Source: CAYWFU01 sp964457585 (GTDB taxonomy: Bacteria; JACRDZ01). From it: a stretch of DNA of 52,093 nt. The DNA is taken from contig CAYWFU010000013.1 in the NCBI GenBank assembly GCA_964457585.1, forward strand, positions 1 through 52,093, written 5' to 3'. Position numbers and translations under genes: made by a program. Positions 1 to 7,927 of the stretch are shown here, piece by piece; the first letter of the stretch is position 1, and every line of letters begins with the position of its first letter. Under the pieces are notes generated by a model, which saw only the letters and a list, made by a program, of their open reading frames with translations, was not told the DNA's origin and did not search any database.

Positions 1-70
1 CTCTTTTCTTTTTCTTCTCTTTTTCTTGTTTTTTTTATCTTGGGAAATTTCTGGTAAACCCGAATTCCCC

Positions 71-107
71 TTGACAAAATCATTTTATTATACAATAATT
101 ATATAAT
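71..107 (+). promoter_or_regulatory. possible promoter of the STAS gene
   Basis: A consensus -35 hexamer TTGACA lies at 71-76. The best -10 candidates are TACAAT at 91-96 (14-nt spacer, short) and TATAAT at 102-107 (25-nt spacer, long), so the exact pair is uncertain. Bases 1-38 are an almost pure pyrimidine tract with no recognisable gene. Confidence 0.35.
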
Positions 108-133
108 CATATTATCAAAAAAGGAGGATTTTT

Positions 134-484
134 ATGGAAATAAATGTTCGAGAAATAAATGATGTCTGTATTTTGGATGTAAAAGGTGATATTATGGCAG
201 ATACAAGAAAGGATTTAAAAGATAAATTTACCTCCTTAATTGAAAGCGGGAAAAATAAATTTATAGTTAATTTTAAAGAAGTTTATGTTATAGATAGTTC
301 CGGTATTGGATTACTTATTTCCACCTTACAGAAAGTCCGCGAAAGAAATGGAGATATTAAAATATTGAATATTAGCGGTTTTTCAAAGAGGACTTTTAAT
401 GTTACAGGATTAACAAATATATTCCATATTTTTAGCAGTGAAGATAAAGCAGTTGAGAGCTTTTCTATAGGGGAAAATTTTTAA
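134..484 (+). CDS. STAS-domain anti-sigma factor antagonist
   Basis: The 116-residue product is a single STAS domain of the SpoIIAA/RsbV type. It carries the hallmark V-I-D-S-S-G-I-G loop at residues 52-59, where one of the serines (55/56) is the usual site phosphorylated by a partner anti-sigma kinase. The length matches stand-alone anti-anti-sigma factors. AAGGAGG at 121-127 supports the ATG at 134. No sigma factor or RsbW-like kinase lies beside it, so its partner is encoded elsewhere; a role in partner switching is inferred from the family. Its stop codon overlaps the stop of the convergent radical SAM gene by 4 bp. Confidence 0.88.
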   Translation: MEINVREINDVCILDVKGDIMADTRKDLKDKFTSLIESGKNKFIVNFKEVYVIDSSGIGLLISTLQKVRERNGDIKILNISGFSKRTFNVTGLTNIFHIFSSEDKAVESFSIGENF

Positions 485-1968
485 TTAAAAATTTTTTTAA
501 TCTCACGGTAATAATATTTTAAATAATTAATTCCTCTCCATTCATGCGTAATAAGCATGACTGTTAAAAAGTCTAATAATGTTACAAAAGGGGAGGGGAT
601 AAGATAAAATTGTTTATAAAGTTTCTTTTTTAAAATAAAGTGTACTGTATTCTTTTTTAAAAAAGGAATCCATGTAAAAAGTATTGTAAAATTTTTTATT
701 GTTTTTTTCTGCTTCTTATCATTAACTGAACCACCGCTTATATAAGAATTTTCACCACCGTTTTCAATACTTTTTAATTTATTCTCATCAATAATTCCCA
801 TCTTTTGCGCTATATCAACGATTGAGGTTTTTGGAAAATATGAAAGAGTATAATTAGTAATACGCTGTGGCCGAATTTCAGCATAAAAAATTGCTGCATC
901 CAATAATGAATCTTCTTTTTCTCCCGGCAGTCCGAATATATGATCTACAATTATTGTTATTCCATATTTATGACAATTTTCAACTGCTTTTTTAACTGAA
1001 GCATTATTTTCTGGACGTCCTAATAAATCCTTTTTAAATTTTTCATCTGTGCTCTGTACGCCGATTTGAATTGCATAACATCCTGCTTTTTTTAGAAGTT
1101 CTATTGTTTTTTCTTCCATCTGTAAAGGATGACAGACACATTTAAACGGGATGTTAATTTCATGAGGATAATATTCTGCGAATTCTTCAATCCATTTTTT
1201 ATCCCAAGTAAATACTTCATCTGCAAAATAAACACTGGTAAATTTATATTGTTTTTTCCCTTTTTTTAATTCTTCAATTAAATTTTTTACGCTTCTTTTT
1301 CTAAGAAATTTTCCTTTATTTTCATATAATTTTTGCCATACATGATTGCAGCAGAATGTGCATGAATATGGACATCCGCGGCCGGAAATAATAATATATT
1401 CGTCTTTATTAGGTATGTATTTATCGAATAGTTCTTTATTCGGAAATGGAAGCTCATCAAGATTACTGATTAATGGCCGTAACGGGTTGGATATAATTTC
1501 TCCGTTTTTTTTGCTCCATACATTTTGTATCATATCGTATTTTTTATTTTGTTCAATTGCTTGAACTAATTCCAATAAAGCATATTCTCCTTCACCCGCA
1601 ACCAGAAAATCAACAAAATCATTTTTTATTACTGATTCAGGCAAAAGAGTGGCATGGGGACCTCCAAAAACTATCGGAATATTCGGAACTGCATCTTTAA
1701 TTTTTTTTGCAAGTCTAGAAGCCCAGCGATAATTATCTGTAATAGTGGAAAATGCGATTAAATCAGGTTTTGCAAATAAAATATTTTGAATAACTTTTTT
1801 TTCTTGATTAAAAATTCGAGATAAAAACGGAGAATGGAAATATCTTTTGTCATCAAACAATGCCGGATCAAAAACTAAATCTGTATCATGTCCGTGCTTT
1901 TTTAGCATTCCTGAAAGATATTCAATACCAAGATTAACAGCACCCATGTAAACAAAAACAACTTTCAT
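481..1968 (-). CDS. B12-binding domain radical SAM protein
   Basis: The 495-residue protein has an N-terminal cobalamin-binding Rossmann-type domain (about 1-150, with F-G-G-P-H-A near 101-106), followed by a radical SAM core whose iron-sulfur cysteines are C199, C203 and C206 in G-R-G-C-P-Y-S-C-T-F-C. The linker with D-E-L-P-F-P is typical of this class, which performs methylations and other radical modifications of lipids, pigments or natural products. The substrate cannot be read from the sequence. An open frame extends 42 codons further upstream to 2094, but the ATG at 1968 follows AAGGAC and begins the usual beta strand M-K-V-V-F-V, so I chose it. It may belong with the second radical SAM gene and the glycosyltransferase nearby. 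Confidence 0.85.
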   Translation of the reverse strand: MKVVFVYMGAVNLGIEYLSGMLKKHGHDTDLVFDPALFDDKRYFHSPFLSRIFNQEKKVIQNILFAKPDLIAFSTITDNYRWASRLAKKIKDAVPNIPIVFGGPHATLLPESVIKNDFVDFLVAGEGEYALLELVQAIEQNKKYDMIQNVWSKKNGEIISNPLRPLISNLDELPFPNKELFDKYIPNKDEYIIISGRGCPYSCTFCCNHVWQKLYENKGKFLRKRSVKNLIEELKKGKKQYKFTSVYFADEVFTWDKKWIEEFAEYYPHEINIPFKCVCHPLQMEEKTIELLKKAGCYAIQIGVQSTDEKFKKDLLGRPENNASVKKAVENCHKYGITIIVDHIFGLPGEKEDSLLDAAIFYAEIRPQRITNYTLSYFPKTSIVDIAQKMGIIDENKLKSIENGGENSYISGGSVNDKKQKKTIKNFTILFTWIPFLKKNTVHFILKKKLYKQFYLIPSPFVTLLDFLTVMLITHEWRGINYLKYYYREIKKIFN

Positions 1969-2222
1969 TATAATGTCCTTATTGGTTTTATCTATATAGA
2001 TTATATCAAAAAATAAATTATTATACAGCTTAAATAATTTACTTTTCATAGATTTTGGATTAAAATATGAGCAGAACCTAAGGGTGTGCGTCAAATTTAT
2101 TGGTAAAATATAATACCGGGTAATTGGTTCAATTTTGGGCCGCGGAAGTATGAAAAAATTTGAAAATAAGTATACTTTAGATTATACTACTTACGAGTAT
2201 ATTTTATTTATCTGAGGTAATT

Positions 2223-3018
2223 ATGAAATTTATTAATAGAAAAAATAAATCCTCATGAAGACATATTAAAAAACATCAATAATCTTATTCTTAGTAAAGA
2301 AACATTTCTTTATAATGAGGTTGAATACATATTAAGGGAAGAGCTCCGAGAACCGCGAAATTATTTTGTTATCTTAAAAGCTATTGCGCAGGGGAAAAGG
2401 AAGCTTGCTGAAATTATTAATGATACAGGCTTTGAAAAGAGTCTTGTATCAAAATATATCGATACATTAAAAAGTTTAAAATTTGTTGAAAAAGAAGTGC
2501 CTGTAACAGAAAAATATCCTGAAAAAAGCAAGCTTGGCCTTTATAGAATTCATGATAATTATTTTGCTTTCTGGTTTAAATATATTTATCCGAACAAAAG
2601 CAAAATTGAAATTGGGAAAGCTGATTATGTACTTAGAATTATCGATGAATTTTTAGAACAACATGTCTCTTTTGCTTATGAATATGTGTGCAGGGATTTA
2701 TGTAGAACCTTAATGCAGGATAAGGTTATTAATTATACTTCAAAAGGAAGATGGTGGCTTAAGAACGAAGAAATCGACATAGTTGCACTGGATGAAGAAG
2801 AAAAAACCGCTTATTTTTGTGAATGCAAATGGAGTAATAAAAAAGTAGGAGAAGACATTTATAACGGTCTTGCAAGAAAATCAAAACTAGTTGATTGGAA
2901 TAATAATAAACGAAACAATAGGTTTATTCTTTTTAGTAAAAACGGTTTTACATCAAAAATGATAGAGATAGCTAAAAAAGAAAATGTTTTACTGGTACAT
3001 AAGGATAAAATAATTTAA
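2223..3018 (+). pseudogene. DUF234-type AAA ATPase, internally deleted
   Basis: An ATG at 2223 behind GAGG opens M-K-F-I-N-R-K, the usual N-terminus of the archaeal-type AAA ATPases that carry DUF234, but stops after 11 codons. The other frame is open from 2227 to 3018 and encodes the C-terminal half of the same family: a winged-helix stretch (K-L-A-E-I-I-N-D-T-G-F), the E-L-R-E-P motif, and a DUF234 nuclease-like fold with E-I-D-I-V and E-C-K. The whole P-loop domain (family length roughly 460 residues) is missing. The two ends meet in an A-rich stretch around 2232-2246, as expected from a short-homology deletion plus frameshift. The track-length ORF starting with GTG at 2497 is only the tail of this remnant. 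Confidence 0.8.
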
Positions 3019-3093
3019 TGGAAAGTGTCTTTTTAGATTTTAGTGATATAATTATTAAATATGTATAATAATTTATGAAGGAGGGAATATATA

Positions 3094-3384
3094 ATGCAGG
3101 CAATATTATCAAAGGTTAAAAACCTGGAAAAATTTATACAAAAATATGGAGAGGATACAATTATCTCAGGCACAATTGTAAAGATGGTGGAATATAGACT
3201 CCAGAAATATCATGAACAGATAAAAAAACTTGATAGGGATTTAAAAAAGTTTGAGCAGACATATAAGAAAAAATCGTCCATATTTTTCAAAGAATTTAAA
3301 AAGGGCTGTCTTGGTGACGATATGGATTTTATCCCAATAAAAAATATTTCAGCTATTAATGCTGTATATATAAAAAGAAAATAA
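3094..3384 (+). CDS. small hypothetical protein, possibly antitoxin-like
   Basis: The product has 96 residues with a strong ribosome binding site (GAAGGAGGG, ATG at 3094). It is helical and charged in the middle (residues 31-60, probable coiled coil). The segment L-G-D-D-M-D-F-I near residues 75-82 resembles the C-terminus of small proteins often found beside toxin-like partners, in which this motif is usually followed by E-W. Here the sequence turns into P-I-K-N-I-S, so the last 14 residues may result from a frameshift. No partner toxin is adjacent. I do not recognise a firm family; antitoxin is a guess. Confidence 0.6.
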   Translation: MQAILSKVKNLEKFIQKYGEDTIISGTIVKMVEYRLQKYHEQIKKLDRDLKKFEQTYKKKSSIFFKEFKKGCLGDDMDFIPIKNISAINAVYIKRK

Positions 3385-3397
3385 TTTGATTAAGCAA

Positions 3398-4837
3398 TTA
3401 ATCCGGTACCTGTGAAAATGCAAAAAACCCGCGCATATTTTGTTTTAAGTCTTCTATGCTTCTTATTTTCATTAGACGTCTTAAAATGAAATATGGCCGC
3501 ATATAGAATTTTCTGTATGCTTTTGCTATCACTTTATGAAGTTCTTCATTGGTCATTGTGTAAGGGACAAAACCTTCTCCCTGAAAACATTGAGCATATG
3601 AGGTTGTTGACATTGTTCCGTATTCATTGACTCTTTTGCTTAAAAGGCTTCCAGGATTAATTGATAAAGTAAAAAATTTAGCCACATCAGGTTCCAATTT
3701 AAGAGCCAGATCAATGGTTTTTAACGCATCCTGATATGTTTCTCCGGGAATACCAAAAATAAATGTAGCAAATACATTAATGTTTGCCTTTTTAATCCAT
3801 CCGACTGCTTTTTCAATCTGTTCAACAGTTTCTCCTTTATTAAGAATATCAAGACTTCTTTGATTCCCGGATTCCACACCTATTAAAAGTTTCCAGCAAC
3901 CGGAACGTTTCATTGCTTTAATAATTTCAGGTTCTATTGAATCAGCTCTGGTATTGCCTGACCAGACTATATTTAATTTTCTTCTTATTATATTTTCACA
4001 TAATTTCATAATTCTTTCTTTGTCTTCAGTAAGATTATTATCCCAGAATAAGAAATCTTTTATTCCGTATTTTTTAATGAGCTCTTCCATCTCATCGACA
4101 ACATATTCCGGTTTTCTAAATCGAGTATATATATCCGGAAAAATTTTGGTATGGCAAAACATGCATTGTCCTTTACATCCTCTTGACCCGATAATGGTTG
4201 CATTCGGCAGTTTTTTATAATGACCGATGGCAGGGGAATATCTTTTTACCTCCACCAGTTCCCTGGCGGGGAAGGGTAATTCGTCTAAATTTTCAATAAA
4301 CGGGCTTGAAGGATTTTTTATTATTTTGCCTGTTACATCCCTCCATATAATGCCTTTTACTTCGGATAAATTACGATTGTTTTCAATAACATTACATAAA
4401 TCTCTCATGTTATATTCGCCGTCACCTATTGAAACAGCATCAAGATTAGAATCTTCTTCCAGACACTTTTCCTGCATGGCATCGGGAAACGGGCCGCCAA
4501 TGATTGTGAATATATCAGGATTTATTTTTTTAATAAGCGCTGTTAATCGTTTGGTACGTTCAAACCCGAATGATGTAACTGAAATGCCTGCAACTTGAGG
4601 TTGCTCATTTTTTACAGCCTTTTCCATTTCTTCCCATGAATTAAATATTCCATCTATAAGTTTTACATCATGTCCTGCTTTTTTTAATACAGCAGCAATA
4701 TATAAAGGTCCAAGCGGTGTAGTTGCACCTGGAATCAGGCCGATATTATTATTAAGAGCCAATTTAGACGGTTTAGCCTGATATTCAGGATAATATTCAC
4801 ATGGATTATATGGAGCAATTAATAACAGAACTTTCAT
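3398..4837 (-). CDS. B12-binding domain radical SAM protein
   Basis: This 479-residue protein has a cobalamin-binding N-terminal domain (about 1-150, I-G-G-P-F-P at 113-118) and a radical SAM domain with cluster cysteines C221, C225 and C228 in G-S-R-G-C-K-G-Q-C-M-F-C. It is a paralogue of the protein at 481-1968, with the same D-E-L-P-F-P linker. The class includes radical methylases and ring-forming enzymes; the substrate is unknown. Its ATG overlaps the stop of the upstream glycosyltransferase gene in an ATGA junction, so the two are probably translationally coupled and act on the same product, perhaps a surface lipid or glycan (inference). Confidence 0.87.
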   Translation of the reverse strand: MKVLLLIAPYNPCEYYPEYQAKPSKLALNNNIGLIPGATTPLGPLYIAAVLKKAGHDVKLIDGIFNSWEEMEKAVKNEQPQVAGISVTSFGFERTKRLTALIKKINPDIFTIIGGPFPDAMQEKCLEEDSNLDAVSIGDGEYNMRDLCNVIENNRNLSEVKGIIWRDVTGKIIKNPSSPFIENLDELPFPARELVEVKRYSPAIGHYKKLPNATIIGSRGCKGQCMFCHTKIFPDIYTRFRKPEYVVDEMEELIKKYGIKDFLFWDNNLTEDKERIMKLCENIIRRKLNIVWSGNTRADSIEPEIIKAMKRSGCWKLLIGVESGNQRSLDILNKGETVEQIEKAVGWIKKANINVFATFIFGIPGETYQDALKTIDLALKLEPDVAKFFTLSINPGSLLSKRVNEYGTMSTTSYAQCFQGEGFVPYTMTNEELHKVIAKAYRKFYMRPYFILRRLMKIRSIEDLKQNMRGFFAFSQVPD

Positions 4838-5868
4838 TTATACGTCTCCAGCCAGACTTTTGATAAATCTTTATTCTTTCGATAAAAACCTGTAACTGTC
4901 CCGCACACAAAACCAATAATCCAGACTATGTTGCGAAAACCCATATATTGTTCAAATTCAAAATCTTTATAAGATATTTTTTTATATTTTAAAGATATAA
5001 ATGAAAAGAAATCTTTATAAAAAAAATTATAGTGAAATGAAGTTAATAGCAAAGATAATATCATTAATAATATAATAAATAATATAGAATTATTCTCAAA
5101 CAAAAATAAAAAAATTATTAATAAAAAAACAGAAAATAAAAAGCTTAATAATTGATAAAATTTTTTTTTATGCTTAAATATTTCAACAGATGATATAGAT
5201 GGAACAAAAACAGTTACTAAAGCTGCTCTAAAAGCAAATGTATATTGTTGTTTAAGATAATCTAATAATTTATTATAAAAATAATGCCCAACTCCATTTT
5301 CTTTATCCCATACTATTTTATATTTTTTGCTTAATGCATAAGTGAAAACAATTTCCTCCATTCCGGCACCCTTGAAATATTCCGGAAATCCTCCCAGTTT
5401 TTCAAAAATTTCTTTACGGCATGCCAGATTATTTGATACTGCGCAAGAAACATATTCGGGAAAATCTTTTCTTCGATATGCTAATTCCAAAAAAGCGAAT
5501 TTTTCAATTTCGCTTTTCCCTGCTGAATAAGCATATCCGCCACCTACAGCACCAATGTTTCTATTTTCAAAATTTTTTGAAATTTTTTCCAGCCAATCTT
5601 CAGGTACCAAGCAATCTGAATCAGTAAAACAAACTATTTCTCCTTTTGCTTCTTTTACCCCTCTATTTCTTGCTGCAGCAGCTCCATTGTTTTTATCTGA
5701 TTCTATCAGTTTACAGCTAAATTTTTTTGCGATTTCTTTTGAATTATCTATTGAACCATCATCAACAACAATAACTTCGTAATCAGTGTATGTCTGCAAA
5801 AATATATGTTTCAGGCACACTTCTAATGTTGCTTCACTATTATATACAGGTATTATTATGGAAATCAT
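4834..5868 (-). CDS. family 2 glycosyltransferase, membrane-anchored
   Basis: The 344-residue protein starts with a GT-A fold of family 2: I-I-P-V-Y-N at 5-10, V-D-D-G-S near 35-39 and the metal/nucleotide-binding D83-S84-D85 in F-T-D-S-D-C. The C-terminal part has three hydrophobic segments (a pair of adjacent spans rich in Leu/Ile/Phe, then I-V-W-I-I-G-F-V-C), so the enzyme is anchored in the inner membrane with its active site in the cytoplasm. GGAG lies about 6 nt before the ATG at 5868. The gene overlaps the following radical SAM gene by 4 nt, forming a two-gene operon. Transfer of a sugar to a lipid carrier is the usual role; donor and acceptor are not identifiable. Confidence 0.88.
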   Translation of the reverse strand: MISIIIPVYNSEATLEVCLKHIFLQTYTDYEVIVVDDGSIDNSKEIAKKFSCKLIESDKNNGAAAARNRGVKEAKGEIVCFTDSDCLVPEDWLEKISKNFENRNIGAVGGGYAYSAGKSEIEKFAFLELAYRRKDFPEYVSCAVSNNLACRKEIFEKLGGFPEYFKGAGMEEIVFTYALSKKYKIVWDKENGVGHYFYNKLLDYLKQQYTFAFRAALVTVFVPSISSVEIFKHKKKFYQLLSFLFSVFLLIIFLFLFENNSILFIILLMILSLLLTSFHYNFFYKDFFSFISLKYKKISYKDFEFEQYMGFRNIVWIIGFVCGTVTGFYRKNKDLSKVWLETYK

Positions 5869-6040
5869 TCATTTGCTCCGAAATTTGTTCAATGTCATTT
5901 TGTAAAAAAGGTTCTCAATCTGTAATTAAAAACCATATTGGATTCTGTAATTTAATCACATCAAAATAGGGTTGTCAAGAAGTTTTCCTATTTTTTACTT
6001 TGTGCCTTTGTGCCTCTGTTACTTTATAACTTAAATGTAC

Positions 6041-6067
6041 TTGATATAAATTATAATCCATTATAAT
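6041..6067 (+). promoter_or_regulatory. promoter before the first propeller lipoprotein
   Basis: A -35-like TTGATA at 6041-6046 and a perfect TATAAT at 6062-6067 (15-nt spacer; another TATAAT sits at 6052-6057). The perfect -10 ends only 8 nt before the ATG at 6076, and there is no Shine-Dalgarno sequence, so the mRNA may be leaderless or nearly so. Confidence 0.5.
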
Positions 6068-6075
6068 ATTTAAAT

Positions 6076-7884
6076 ATGAGACAATCAAAAAAAATTATTT
6101 CTTTTATTATTTTAATAATTTGTTTAAGTGCATTTTATAGTTGCGGAATTAAGAAAAATGCAAAAGATAATAAATTCCTGAACAAAACCAATCATTTAAA
6201 TTATGCTAACTTGCAAGGTGTATGGGCTCTAAATAATGCAGAAATGTTTGCAGTTGGCGATGATGGAACTATTTTGTATTACAATGGGAATTTCCTGCAA
6301 ACTTTGAATTCTACCATAAAAACACATCTTCATGGAATATGGGGGTTCAATTCCAGAAATATTTTTGCAGTTGGAGCAGAAGGCACAATATTACATTTTA
6401 ACGGGATTGAATGGTCTTTAATGAATTCAGGTACAGATATCGATCTTTACAGCATATGGGGAACTGATTCCACCAATATTTATGCTGTTGGTAATAGAGG
6501 GACAATTCTGCATTATAATGGTAATATATGGACTCGTATGAAATCAAAAACAATAAGCAATTTAAAATCTATTTCCGGAATAAATAATAAAAATATCTAT
6601 GCTTCTGGATGGAACGGAACAGTGCTTTATTATAATGGAATTGAATGGAAAACTATTGCATCATTTGAATTTACACATATACACGGGATACTCTGTACAG
6701 GAGAAAAAGATGTGTTTGCTATAAATGACAGAGGATTTATTTTACATTTCAATGGTGATAAATGGAATTGTGTAATATATAAATCAAATCTCCATTTATA
6801 TGGAATATGGGGTACAAGTTCATCTGATGTATATGTTGTCGGTGATATGGGAACAATAATTCATTATGATGGTAAAAAGTGGGAGGGGATGGAATCAGGT
6901 ATAAATTCTCATCTAATAGCAGTTTATGGTACAAATACTCAAAATGTTTTTGCAGTAGGCTGGTATGGTACAATTGCTCATTATAACGGAAAAAACTGGA
7001 ATAAAATTGTAGATGGTACATCAAAATATTTCAGAGGTATCTGGGGAGCAGATTCAAATAATATTTTTGTAACAGGAAAACACGGCAAAATCATCTATTA
7101 TAACGGCAGCAAATGGATATTTCAAAACTCAGGGACAAATGCGCATTTATCATCAATTTGGGGAATAAATTCGAATGATGTTTATGCAGCAGGTGATAAT
7201 GGTACCATTCTTCATTACAACGGTATAAACTGGAAATTAATGAATTCCGGTACAGACATGCATCTTTATAAAATTTGGGGTAAGGGTGCAGATGATATTT
7301 ATGCGGTAGGAGATATGGGTACTATTCTTCATTATGATGGAACAAAATGGGTACAAATTAGTTATTATCCGTTTGACAGAGCTTTTAATCAGCTTTTTGG
7401 TTTGTGGGGAGAGAATTCAAACGATATATTTGCAGTAGGCGGATGCGGAACTATAATGCATTTTGACGGCAATACTTGGACAAATGCATTTATTTCAGGT
7501 AAGAGTCATTATAAAGATGTAATAGGATTCGGCAAAAATATTTTTTTTGTCGGATGGTTTGGAACTATTTTAAATTATAACGGGAACAATATTTCTATAA
7601 TGAAATCAGGGACATACACACATTTATTGGGAATATGGGGTACTGATCAGGATAATATATTTGTTGTTGGCGGTAATGGAACTATTTTGCATTATGATGG
7701 CTATAAATGGGAGTATATGAAATCAAACACAGATGCGCCGCTGGTTGATATCTGGGGAAGCAGTTCTAAAAATGTTTATGCAATAGGAGCAGAGGTAATA
7801 TTGTATTATAATGGGGAAAAATGGAAAAAAGTAAAGATAAAGGAACCCGTTTATGACAGTAATGGCGAGGAATTAACTCCCTGA
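6076..7884 (+). CDS. lipoprotein of 14 propeller-type repeats
   Basis: The 602-residue product begins with a signal peptide ending at a plausible lipidation cysteine, C23 (F-Y-S-C), suggesting a membrane-anchored surface or periplasmic protein. From about residue 47 to the end I count 14 repeats of about 39 residues with the pattern L-x-x-I-W-G-x-x-x-x-x-I-Y-A-V-G-x-x-G-T-I-L-H-Y-N-G-x-x-W. Such repeats build beta-propellers and are common in large secreted bacterial proteins; 14 units would fit two seven-bladed propellers (inference). Ligand binding or surface adhesion is more likely than catalysis; no catalytic motif is visible. The next gene is a paralogue whose 5' part is almost identical. 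No Shine-Dalgarno precedes the ATG. Confidence 0.85.
   Translation: MRQSKKIISFIILIICLSAFYSCGIKKNAKDNKFLNKTNHLNYANLQGVWALNNAEMFAVGDDGTILYYNGNFLQTLNSTIKTHLHGIWGFNSRNIFAVGAEGTILHFNGIEWSLMNSGTDIDLYSIWGTDSTNIYAVGNRGTILHYNGNIWTRMKSKTISNLKSISGINNKNIYASGWNGTVLYYNGIEWKTIASFEFTHIHGILCTGEKDVFAINDRGFILHFNGDKWNCVIYKSNLHLYGIWGTSSSDVYVVGDMGTIIHYDGKKWEGMESGINSHLIAVYGTNTQNVFAVGWYGTIAHYNGKNWNKIVDGTSKYFRGIWGADSNNIFVTGKHGKIIYYNGSKWIFQNSGTNAHLSSIWGINSNDVYAAGDNGTILHYNGINWKLMNSGTDMHLYKIWGKGADDIYAVGDMGTILHYDGTKWVQISYYPFDRAFNQLFGLWGENSNDIFAVGGCGTIMHFDGNTWTNAFISGKSHYKDVIGFGKNIFFVGWFGTILNYNGNNISIMKSGTYTHLLGIWGTDQDNIFVVGGNGTILHYDGYKWEYMKSNTDAPLVDIWGSSSKNVYAIGAEVILYYNGEKWKKVKIKEPVYDSNGEELTP
6230..6565 (+). repeat. 336-bp tract identical to 8082-8417
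   Basis: Aligning the two propeller genes with an offset of 1852, bases 6230-6565 match 8082-8417 without a difference. Homology extends upstream with scattered mismatches (first at 6229/8081). Downstream the paralogues diverge strongly, at 6566 onward. The tract covers most of repeat 1 through the start of repeat 4 and points to recent gene conversion or partial duplication. Confidence 0.95.
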
Positions 7885-7927
7885 AATATTATTATAGGGA
7901 GATTAAACAATCTTTAAAGGATTAATT

